The notes beneath the pieces are model-generated. The model did no database searches. It was not told where the DNA came from and was given only the letters and a program-made list of their open reading frames with translations. DNA of 17,868 nt from Solirubrobacterales bacterium 70-9. GTDB taxonomy: Bacteria; Actinomycetota; Thermoleophilia; Solirubrobacterales; 70-9. The DNA lies in contig MKSH01000006.1 in the NCBI GenBank assembly GCA_001898095.1, positions 1-17,868 of the forward strand, read 5' to 3'. Below, piece by piece: positions 7,093 to 13,297 of this stretch. Position 1 is the stretch's first letter. The number at the start of each line of letters is the position of its first letter. Both the position numbers and the translations under genes were made by a program.

Positions 7093-8343
7093 TCAGAGGC
7101 GCTCGACGCCGTCGGCGTCGTCGAAACCCCGGCTGATGCCGCGGAAGTCGATCGCCAGCGGCACGGCCTTCACCGCGGCCTCGTGGTCGACGCCCGGGTG
7201 GGCGGTGACGATCGCCAGGAGGTCGGCGGCGGCGAGGCCCTGCTCGAGGTCGACCGACTCGAGCCCCTGCGCGGGCAGCTCCGCCACGAAGGGGTCGTGG
7301 TAGGCGACCTCGGCGCCGAGGTCGCGCAGCAGGGCGATGATCCGCAGCGCAGGCGATTCACGGGTGTCGCCGATCCCCGGCTTGTAGGCGGCGCCGAGGA
7401 TCAGGATCTTCGAGCCCTTCACCGGCTTGCCCGCCCCGTTCAGGGACCGCTCGATGCGGTGCACGCAGAACTCCGGTTGGGCCTGGTTGACCTTGCCCGC
7501 CAGCTCGACGAACTCCGGGTAGAAGTCGTGCTCGCGGGCCTTGAAGGCGAGGTAGAAGGGGTCGACGGGGAGGCAGTGGCCGCCCATCCCGGGGCCGGGG
7601 TCGAAGCGCATGAAGCCGAACGGCTTGGTCGCCGCCGCGTCGACCACCTCCCAGACGTCGATCCCCAGCCGGTCGCATAGCTGGGCGACTTCGTTGACGA
7701 GGGCGATGTTGACCGAGCGGAAGATGTTCTCCAGCAGCTTCGCCAGCTCGGCCGTCTCCGGCGAGCTCAGCACCTCGACCGTGTCGCAGATCTGCGCGTA
7801 GAGATCGCGGGCGCGCTCGGTGCAGGCGGCGGTGATGCCGCCGACCAGCTTCGGCGTGGTGCGGATCGTGTGGTCGGAGCGGCCGGGATCGATGCGCTCC
7901 GGGGAGAAGGCCAGGTAGAAGTCCTCGCCGACCGTGCGCCCGCCCTCCGAGAGCGCCGGCAGGAGCTCCTCGCGGGTGGTGCCGGGGTAGGAGGTCGACT
8001 CCAGCACGATCAGCTGCCCGGGCTGCAGGTGGGCGGCCAGGGCCGCTGCGGCCTCGCGCAGGTAGGAGAGGTCGGGCTCGCGGGAGCTGGAGAGCGGCGT
8101 CGGCACGCAGACGACGATCGCCGTGCAGGCAGTCAAGTCGGCATAATCGGCGGTGGCGCTCAGGCGCCCCGCCTGCGCAGCCAGCTCGGCGTCGTCGACG
8201 TCCTCGATGTAGCTGCGCCCCGCCGCCAGGTCGGCGAGCTTGACCGGGTCGGTGTCGAGGCCGACCACCTCGTTGCCGGCCTCGGCGAAGGCGAGGGCGA
8301 CCGGAAGCCCGACGTAGCCGAGGCCGACGATCCCCAGCTTCAT
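7093..8343 (-). CDS. Nucleotide-sugar dehydrogenase (UDP-sugar 6-dehydrogenase family)
   Basis: NAD+-dependent oxidation of a UDP-hexose (often UDP-N-acetylglucosamine or -mannosamine in this branch) to the uronate, a precursor for surface polysaccharide. At 416 residues it has the usual family length. The N-terminal Rossmann fold has GLGYVGLP (7-14) and the acidic end of strand 2 (GLDTDPVK). ESTSYPGTTRE (115-125) and FSPERIDPG (147-155) follow. The catalytic Cys257 is in GPGMGGHCLPVDPFYL. The C-terminal domain has GAAYKPGIGDTRESPA. These signatures resemble WbpA/WecC/TviB more than UDP-glucose dehydrogenase; exact substrate is not readable. ATG 8343 lies 16 bp after the stop of the 104-residue gene, so it is probably the third gene of an operon with ccr, an unexpected pairing. 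Confidence 0.93.
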   Translation of the reverse strand: MKLGIVGLGYVGLPVALAFAEAGNEVVGLDTDPVKLADLAAGRSYIEDVDDAELAAQAGRLSATADYADLTACTAIVVCVPTPLSSSREPDLSYLREAAAALAAHLQPGQLIVLESTSYPGTTREELLPALSEGGRTVGEDFYLAFSPERIDPGRSDHTIRTTPKLVGGITAACTERARDLYAQICDTVEVLSSPETAELAKLLENIFRSVNIALVNEVAQLCDRLGIDVWEVVDAAATKPFGFMRFDPGPGMGGHCLPVDPFYLAFKAREHDFYPEFVELAGKVNQAQPEFCVHRIERSLNGAGKPVKGSKILILGAAYKPGIGDTRESPALRIIALLRDLGAEVAYHDPFVAELPAQGLESVDLEQGLAAADLLAIVTAHPGVDHEAAVKAVPLAIDFRGISRGFDDADGVERL

Positions 8344-8359
8344 CGTGGTGGCCGCCGGG

Positions 8360-8674
8360 TCAGACGCCGGAGGCGACTACCGACTCGGCGGCGAGGAGGG
8401 TGTGCCAGGTCGGCAACATCGGGATGTCGTACCAGCCGACCACCTTCTCGCGGGCCTCGGCGATCTCCTGCGAGTACCAATACCGTTCGAAGTCGGCTTT
8501 GTCCTCCCAGACCATCGTCTGCTGGAATTTCAGGTTGTCGTCGAGGGCACGGGTCAGCGACCAGCTCTTGGCGCCGTAGGCGGTGCACAGGGCGGCGGCC
8601 GGTTCCCAGGCGTCGAGCCAGCGGGCTCCGCGCAGCGGCGAGATGTGCCAATCGAGTCTGCATACGTAGAGCAT
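8360..8674 (-). CDS. Small conserved-looking protein of unknown function
   Basis: Not recognised. The 104-residue protein is rich in tryptophan and tyrosine (WHISPLRGARWLDAWEP, TMVWEDKADFERYWYS, VVGWYDIPMLPTWHTL) and has no signal peptide or membrane segment. The length, and a strand-helix pattern with FERYWYSQEIAEAREKV resembling the helix of dimeric alpha/beta-barrel (ABM/EthD-like) proteins, make that fold possible; this is inference only. ATG 8674 is preceded by AGGA at a suitable distance, supporting translation. It sits 35 bp after the ccr stop and 16 bp before the nucleotide-sugar dehydrogenase start, so it is probably cotranscribed with both. Confidence 0.7.
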   Translation of the reverse strand: MLYVCRLDWHISPLRGARWLDAWEPAAALCTAYGAKSWSLTRALDDNLKFQQTMVWEDKADFERYWYSQEIAEAREKVVGWYDIPMLPTWHTLLAAESVVASGV

Positions 8675-8709
8675 CGCCTAATCCTTTCGCATCGTCGCCG
8701 CGGGCGTGC

Positions 8710-9972
8710 TTACGCCCCGACCTCCGCCCGGATCGCGCCCGGGCCGTCCTCGGTCTTGCCCGCGTCCTCGGACTCGGCGCCGACGAGGACGGCGATCTTG
8801 CCGAGGTGCTTGTTTTCGTGCATCAGCTGGTGGGCGGTGGGGACGCCGTCGAACTCCATCGTCTGCCAGAGGACGGGGCGGACCTTGCCCTCCGCCATCA
8901 GCTGGTTCGCCCGCATGCACTCGTATGCGTTGGCGAAGTGGGAGCCGATGATCTGCTTCTGGCGCATCCACAGGTAGCGGACGTCGAAATCGAGCTGGAA
9001 GCCCGAGGTGGCGCCGCAGATGACGACCTTGCCGAACGGCTTCACCACGTACACCGAGGTCGGAAAGGTCGCCCGGCCGACGTGCTCGAAGACGATGTCG
9101 GGGGAGTCGCCGAGGATCTCCTTGACCCGCTCGGCGAAGCCGCGCGAGGCGCGGAAGCGCTCCTTGTCGGCGGCCGGGTCGGTGAGGTTGGCGTCGGTCC
9201 GCATCATCTCGCCGAATTCGGAGCGGTTGATGTAGTCGACGGCGCCGAGCTGCTTCACCAGCTCGCCCTTCTCGTCGTTGGAGACGACGCCGACCGCGTT
9301 CGCGCCCGCCGCCTTGCAGAGCTGCACGGCGAAGACGCCGAGGCCGCCCGCGGCGCCCCAGATCAGCACGTTGTGGCCCGGCTGCAGCTTGCACTGGTCG
9401 ATCAGCATCCGGTAGGCGGTGAAGTAGGTGAGCCCGTAGGAGCAGGCCTCGGCCCAACTCATGTTCTGGGGGCGCGGCAGCAGCTGCTGCGCCTGCACCT
9501 TGGTGAACTCGGCGAACGAGCCCCAGGTCGTCTCGTAGCCCCAGATCCGCTGGCTCGGCGCGGCGAGCGGGTCGAGCCCGTGCACCTCGACGTCCTCGTA
9601 GGAGGCCTGGTTGCAGTGGATCACGACCTCGTCGCCCGGCTTCCAGCGGGTGACGCCCTCGCCGACCTTCCAGACGATCCCGGAGGCGTCGGAGCCGCCG
9701 ATGTGGTGGCCGTACTCGGGGTGATCTCCGTAGCCGAAGACGGAGACCGGTTTGCCGAGCGACGCCCAGACGTTGTTGAAGTTCACCCCGGCCGCCATCA
9801 CGCGGACGATCACCTCGAAGGCGCCCGGCTCGGGGACCTCGATCTGCTCGAGCTGGAACGCGTCTTTCGGTTCGCCCTCGCGCTCCTGCCGGATGACCCA
9901 CGCCGCCATCGTCTCCGGGAGCGTCCCCGGCTCGACGTCGAGGGTGGTCAGATTGCTGGTGTCGACAGCCAA
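8710..9972 (-). CDS. ccr: Crotonyl-CoA carboxylase/reductase
   Basis: Reductive carboxylation of crotonyl-CoA with CO2 and NADPH to (2S)-ethylmalonyl-CoA, the key step of the ethylmalonyl-CoA pathway; it also supplies extender units in polyketide makers. The 420-residue medium-chain reductase has the hallmark N-terminal half: GVNFNNVWASLGKPV (62-76), the GYGDHPEYGHHIGGSDASG region (80-98), and WGSFAEFTKVQ (150-160). The NADPH-binding loop is GAAGGLGVF (206-214), and GSHFANAYE (343-351) carries His345, which by my recollection corresponds to a CO2-binding His in characterised enzymes. The start is TTG 9972 because GGAGG lies 8 bases before it. rmuC ends 57 bp upstream; that gap has a TAGGAT on the minus strand (10012-10017) that could be a -10 box. 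Likely first gene of a three-gene operon. The MeaA-type mutase in the window supports the pathway role. Confidence 0.95.
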   Translation of the reverse strand: MAVDTSNLTTLDVEPGTLPETMAAWVIRQEREGEPKDAFQLEQIEVPEPGAFEVIVRVMAAGVNFNNVWASLGKPVSVFGYGDHPEYGHHIGGSDASGIVWKVGEGVTRWKPGDEVVIHCNQASYEDVEVHGLDPLAAPSQRIWGYETTWGSFAEFTKVQAQQLLPRPQNMSWAEACSYGLTYFTAYRMLIDQCKLQPGHNVLIWGAAGGLGVFAVQLCKAAGANAVGVVSNDEKGELVKQLGAVDYINRSEFGEMMRTDANLTDPAADKERFRASRGFAERVKEILGDSPDIVFEHVGRATFPTSVYVVKPFGKVVICGATSGFQLDFDVRYLWMRQKQIIGSHFANAYECMRANQLMAEGKVRPVLWQTMEFDGVPTAHQLMHENKHLGKIAVLVGAESEDAGKTEDGPGAIRAEVGA

Positions 9973-10029
9973 AGTTCTTGCCTCCGTCTTGGTTACCCGC
10001 CTGCGGGGATGATCCTAGATGCGCGCGGG

Positions 10030-11259
10030 CTACGCCGCGTCGCGCTCGCCCGCGGGGTCCCGCTCCTCGGGCGCCTCGCGCAGCTCCGGCGCGGCGATCG
10101 AGCGGACCGTGATGTGGGTCGGTTCCGGCGGCTCGATCTCCTTGCCGGGCGCGACGCCCATCCCCTCGACCTTGCGCAGCTGGGGCAGCAGCCGGGCCTC
10201 CATCGAGCCGACCGCCTTGTCGTAGGCGGTGGCGGCGGTGGTGAGGCCTTTGCCGACCCGCTCGAACTCGCCGAGGAAGCGGGAGAAGCGCGAGTGCAGG
10301 GTGCCCGCGGCCTCGGCGATCTCGGCCGCCTCGGCGACCATCCGCTCCTGCCGCCAGCCGAGCTCCATCGTCCGCAGCAGGCCGATCAGCGAGGTCGGGC
10401 CGACCAGCAGGACGTTGCGCTCGAGTGCGTAGTCGAAGAGCTCCGGGTCGGCGGCGAGGGCGCCGTGCATGGCCGGCTCGTTGGGCATGAAGCAGACGAC
10501 GAGGTCCGGCGTTTCGCCCGCCTTGAACTGGCCTTGGTAGTCCTTGGTCGAGAGGCTGCGGACGTGCTCGCGGGCCTGCCGCGCGTGGCGCGCCATGTGG
10601 ACCTGGCGGGTGCTCTCGTCCTCGGCCTCCTGGGCGTCGAGGAAGGCGTCGAAGGGCACTTTCGAGTCGGCGACGAAGCTGCGTCCCTCGGGCAGCAGGA
10701 AGCGCGCGTCGGGGCGCAGCTGGCCGCTTTCGGTGCGCAGCGTCTCCTGTAGCTCGAAGTCGACGTGCTCGGTCATCCCGGCGATCTCGATGCAACGGCG
10801 CAGCTGCATCTCGCCCCACTGGCCGCGGGTCTGCGGCTGGCGCAGCGCCTTCTTCAGCCCGGCGGTCTCGGAGTTCAGGTTGCCTACCGTCTGCCCGACC
10901 TGCTCGAGCAGGGTGCGGGTCTGCAGGTCGACTTCGCCCCGTTTGCGGACTTCGGCCTCGATTTTCTCCTGGCCCGCCGCGATCCGGTCGGTCAGCGCCT
11001 TGATCTCCGCCTGGCGGCGGTCGATCTCGGCCTGGCGCTTGTCGAGCGCCCGGGCGGCGTTCGCGGCGTCGGCCTTGCGCGACTCTTCGTTCATCCGCTG
11101 CAGGTCGGCGACCGCTTTCGAGGTCGCGGCGGAGGTGGCTTCGGCGACCGCGGCGCGCACGTCGATCGGCTCGGCGGCGGGCTCCTCCTTCCGTCCCACG
11201 AGGACGTAGATGAGGGCGGCGACGAGGGCCAGGACGGCGATGGCGAGGACGGCAGTCAT
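10030..11259 (-). CDS. rmuC: RmuC family DNA recombination-associated protein
   Basis: Membrane-tethered, nuclease-like protein whose Escherichia coli relative limits inversions at short inverted repeats; the biochemical activity is not well defined. With ATG 11259 it is 409 residues: one N-terminal membrane segment (about 3-20), a long Ala/Glu/Arg-rich coiled coil with Leu and Ile heptads (about 45-140), then the RmuC domain with GQWGEMQLRR, GQLRPDARFLLPEGRSFVADSKVPFDAF and LLVGPTSLIGLLRTMELGWRQE. DSK in VADSKVPF fits the PD-(D/E)XK-like core of the family. An upstream in-frame extension to 11478 is Arg/Ser-rich, overlaps the divergent L,D-transpeptidase gene and is rejected. It is divergent from ldt with 97 bp between. 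Its link to inverted repeats is worth noting given the many palindromes downstream, but that may be coincidence. Confidence 0.92.
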   Translation of the reverse strand: MTAVLAIAVLALVAALIYVLVGRKEEPAAEPIDVRAAVAEATSAATSKAVADLQRMNEESRKADAANAARALDKRQAEIDRRQAEIKALTDRIAAGQEKIEAEVRKRGEVDLQTRTLLEQVGQTVGNLNSETAGLKKALRQPQTRGQWGEMQLRRCIEIAGMTEHVDFELQETLRTESGQLRPDARFLLPEGRSFVADSKVPFDAFLDAQEAEDESTRQVHMARHARQAREHVRSLSTKDYQGQFKAGETPDLVVCFMPNEPAMHGALAADPELFDYALERNVLLVGPTSLIGLLRTMELGWRQERMVAEAAEIAEAAGTLHSRFSRFLGEFERVGKGLTTAATAYDKAVGSMEARLLPQLRKVEGMGVAPGKEIEPPEPTHITVRSIAAPELREAPEERDPAGERDAA

Positions 11260-11356
11260 AGGACCGTCGATGGTTGCGCTCGGGGCGGACGTCAAGCGCC
11301 GCCCGGAAGACCGCAATGAGCGCGGATTTAGCTCTGTGCGCCACCATGGAGGCGAA

Positions 11357-12298
11357 GTGCAAGATCGATTGCTCACGGCGCTCGGCGCCCTGGCGGCCGT
11401 CGCCGCGGTGGTCGCCGGCTTCGCCCTCCTCTTCAGCGTCCTCGACGACGGCGGCGACGCGAGCCCGAAGGCCCGCACCGTCTACGTCAAGGTGCCGGGC
11501 GGGCAGACGGCGACCGGGAAGAAGGCGAAGCCCGGCCACGTCTCGGTCGGGGCGAAGGTGCCGGCGGGCGAGAAGCCGTCCGGGGGGCAGGGGACGGAAG
11601 GGGAATCGGAAGTCGAGGCCGAAGCGGGGACGGGGTCCGAAACGACCGCGGGCGGGCCGGCCCAGCTGCCGACCCTGGCCGGTCGACCCCTACGCGGCCC
11701 GGCATTTCAGATCGCCCACGTGATCGAAGGAGAGCGGGTCGACCTCTACACCGCGCCCAACGGCAAGGACCTCGGCTACGTCCGCGACGAAACCGAATTC
11801 GGCTCGCCGGTCGCTTTCTCGGTGGTCGAGACGAAGCCCGGTTGGCTCGGGGTGACGACGCCGTTGCTGCCGAACGGGGAACTCGCCTGGATCGCCCGCG
11901 ACCCGAGCCGGCTCCAGGTCTACTGGACTCGCTACTCGCTGCACGCAAGCCTCGCCGGGCGCAGCCTCGAACTGCGCTACGGCAATCGGGTGGTGGGGGA
12001 CTTCTCGGTCACGGTCGGCGGTCCGGGCACGGAAACGCCGCCCGGCCGCTACGGCGTCACCGACGGGGTCAGCTTCGACGAAAGCCCCTACTACGGCTGC
12101 TGCGCCCTCGCCCTCAGCGGCCACCAGACCGCGGCCCTCCCGGCAGGCTGGATCGGCGGCAACCGCCTCGCGATCCACGGCACCCCGGGCGCCGTCGGCG
12201 GCGCCGAAAGCCTCGGCTGCATCCGCGCCACCGACGAAACGATGCGCTTCCTCTTCGCCCGCGTCCCCCTCGGCACCCCCGTCTTCATCGACGCCTGA
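11357..12298 (+). CDS. L,D-transpeptidase (YkuD domain) with membrane anchor
   Basis: Exported cysteine transpeptidase that by family makes 3-3 peptide cross-links in peptidoglycan or tethers proteins to it. The 313-residue product has an N-terminal membrane anchor (about 4-27), a low-complexity Lys/Gly/Glu/Thr linker (about 35-100), an SH3-like segment (VDLYTAPNGKDLGYV, VVETKPGWLGV), then the YkuD domain (about 190-313). The catalytic region reads LAIHGTPGA then ESLGCIRATDE, with nucleophile Cys288. The common motif is S-H-G-C-x-R; here Leu replaces His. GTG 11357 is preceded by GGAGG but with only 4 bases between. GTG 11336, 7 bases after a GATTTA -10-like box, could be a leaderless alternative start adding 7 residues. 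It ends 9 bp before a strong hairpin. Confidence 0.88.
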   Translation: MQDRLLTALGALAAVAAVVAGFALLFSVLDDGGDASPKARTVYVKVPGGQTATGKKAKPGHVSVGAKVPAGEKPSGGQGTEGESEVEAEAGTGSETTAGGPAQLPTLAGRPLRGPAFQIAHVIEGERVDLYTAPNGKDLGYVRDETEFGSPVAFSVVETKPGWLGVTTPLLPNGELAWIARDPSRLQVYWTRYSLHASLAGRSLELRYGNRVVGDFSVTVGGPGTETPPGRYGVTDGVSFDESPYYGCCALALSGHQTAALPAGWIGGNRLAIHGTPGAVGGAESLGCIRATDETMRFLFARVPLGTPVFIDA

Positions 12299-12306
12299 TC
12301 CGACGG

Positions 12307-12349
12307 GCGTTCGCACTTTCCCGTAGCCGGTACGGGGAACTGCGAACGC
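12307..12349. terminator. 19-bp hairpin after L,D-transpeptidase gene
   Basis: Arms 12307-12325 and 12331-12349 pair over 19 positions with one C-C mismatch and one G-T pair around the 5-nt loop GCCGG. The outer 9 bp are GCGTTCGCA/TGCGAACGC and the inner 6 bp CCCGTA/TACGGG. It starts 9 bp after the stop codon, which suits an intrinsic terminator, although no T run follows. Confidence 0.65.
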
Positions 12350-12394
12350 ATCCGAGGGGACGGTGGGATCCGCGGCCCCTGCGGCCGGGGACGG

Positions 12395-12460
12395 TCCCGT
12401 CCCGGGCGTCTCGCGGCGGCCCGGGCAGGCTGTGGCCGCCGCGAGACGCCCGGGACGGGA
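12395..12460. repeat. Long perfect hairpin A with 12-nt loop
   Basis: A 27-bp perfect inverted repeat (arms 12395-12421 and 12434-12460) surrounds the loop CGGGCAGGCTGT (12422-12433). The loop is the exact reverse complement of the loop of hairpin B at 12708-12767, and the stems share TCTCG and GGCGG blocks but differ elsewhere. No T run follows on either side, so a simple terminator role is not evident. Confidence 0.9.
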
Positions 12461-12556
12461 GGCTTCCGGGGGGAAGCGCGCGGGGTCGGGCGCAGGTCGG
12501 GGGACGCGGTCGACCTTTTCCAGGCCGGAGGTGGGAAAGAGCCGGTTGAGCGGGCC

Positions 12557-12598
12557 CTGAGTGAGTTGAACACACCAGGGTGTGTTCAACTCACTCAG
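12557..12598. repeat. 42-bp palindrome C
   Basis: Perfect 20-bp arms (12557-12576 and 12579-12598; inner end GAACACACC/GGTGTGTTC) are separated by only AG. It is less GC-rich than its surroundings. It lies about midway between hairpins A and B (centres about 12428, 12578 and 12738). The tiny spacer suits a dimeric protein site or a cruciform better than an RNA hairpin with a normal loop. Confidence 0.9.
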
Positions 12599-12707
12599 CC
12601 CTCCGGAACCTCCTTAAGGAACGTGCAGTTCCGCACCGGACCCGCGCATTTCGTCACGGACCTCCGCCGGGACCCGCACGGGACGCGCACCCTCGGCCTC
12701 TCCCCGC

Positions 12708-12767
12708 GACCCGGCCCTCTCGTAGGCGGTCACAGCCTGCCCGGACCGCCTACGAGAGGGCCGGGTC
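12708..12767. repeat. Long perfect hairpin B with 12-nt loop
   Basis: A 24-bp perfect inverted repeat (arms 12708-12731 and 12744-12767) surrounds the loop ACAGCCTGCCCG (12732-12743), the exact reverse complement of loop A. It is therefore the same element in the opposite orientation. It lies 29 bp beyond the stop codon of the lipoprotein gene, which reads towards it. Confidence 0.9.
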
Positions 12768-12796
12768 CCTTGCCCCGTCCCTTCCCGTCCCTTCGC

Positions 12797-13285
12797 CTAC
12801 GGCAGCAGCAAGTCGTTCTGCGACGACGTCCGGTACGGGCCGACCTTCAGGGTCGCCGGGGCGCCTTGGCCGGCGGCGGAGATCGTGTAGCTGCCGGTCG
12901 GCAGCGAGGCCGAGAAGGTGCCGGGGGCGCGGGGGCTGATCGCCTTCGAGGTCGCCTGCTTGGGGCCGCGGATCGTCACCTTCTCGGTGTCACCGGTCTG
13001 GTTGGCGGTGACGAAGACGACCGAGAGCGGGGCCTGGGTGTTGATCCGCGGCTGCGGGTGATTCTGGTTCTGGGGCAGCTGCTGGTGCTTTTCCGGGCCC
13101 ATCCCGATCGCCTGCGGCTGCACGGTGATGCCGCCGTTGGCGCCGATCGTCACGCTGACCCGGGTGGGGACGGCGGGGCGCGGTTCGTTGGGGTGGCTCT
13201 CGGCGCCGCAGCCGGTGCCGACCAGCGCCAAGATCAGCGCGGCGAGCGCGCCGCCCCCCGCGACTCTGGCTCTCCCGAGAACCAT
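12797..13285 (-). CDS. Small putative lipoprotein of unknown function
   Basis: Not recognised beyond export. The 162-residue product has an N-terminal signal sequence (MVLGRARVAGGGALAALILALVGTGC) with Cys26 as the probable lipidation site; the lipobox is imperfect because Gly, not Leu, occupies position -3. A Pro/Gln/Asn/His-rich segment (about 65-85) follows, then a beta-type C-terminal part (LSVVFVTANQTGDTEKVTIRG, PTGSYTISAAG) resembling a small immunoglobulin-like or carboxypeptidase-regulatory-like fold; this is inference. ATG 13285 is the only possible start because the frame is closed by an in-frame TAG just upstream. It lies 12 bp after the ygfZ stop codon, so the two are probably cotranscribed. 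The start codon is part of a perfect 8-bp hairpin. Confidence 0.75.
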   Translation of the reverse strand: MVLGRARVAGGGALAALILALVGTGCGAESHPNEPRPAVPTRVSVTIGANGGITVQPQAIGMGPEKHQQLPQNQNHPQPRINTQAPLSVVFVTANQTGDTEKVTIRGPKQATSKAISPRAPGTFSASLPTGSYTISAAGQGAPATLKVGPYRTSSQNDLLLP

Positions 13286-13292
13286 CTCGGGA
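13273..13292 (-). promoter_or_regulatory. Hairpin over the lipoprotein start codon
   Basis: TCCCGAGA and TCTCGGGA (13273-13280 and 13285-13292) form a perfect 8-bp stem with a 4-base loop. In the mRNA the A of the start codon closes the stem and U and G fall in the loop. No Shine-Dalgarno is visible upstream. The arrangement could limit initiation unless ribosomes arriving from ygfZ open it. Confidence 0.5.
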
Positions 13293-13297
13293 TGAAT

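Larger units (their letters stand above)
12299..12796. other. Gene-free region with four strong hairpins
   Basis: About 500 bp lie between the stop codons of the convergent L,D-transpeptidase and lipoprotein genes. I see no credible gene in it: frames that cross it run through perfect inverted repeats and have no start signals. It holds hairpins at 12307-12349, 12395-12460, 12557-12598 and 12708-12767. The remaining sequence is GC-rich, with minor stem-loops such as CTTTTCC/GGGAAAG around 12514-12540. Confidence 0.8.

Noticed and set aside
7870..10752. A 960-codon open frame on the plus strand opposite ccr, rmuC and the nucleotide-sugar dehydrogenase
   Set aside because: It is antisense to three well-recognised genes; its product is Ala/Arg/Gly/Asp/Val-rich without domains, a usual artefact of strong GC bias at third codon positions.
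11210..11356. Upstream extension of the L,D-transpeptidase to 11210
   Set aside because: Overlaps the start of divergent rmuC and encodes Arg-rich sequence before the natural membrane anchor.
12299..12796. CRISPR array in the hairpin-rich gap
   Set aside because: Only two related elements, inverted to each other and not direct repeats, with no regular spacer length and no cas genes.
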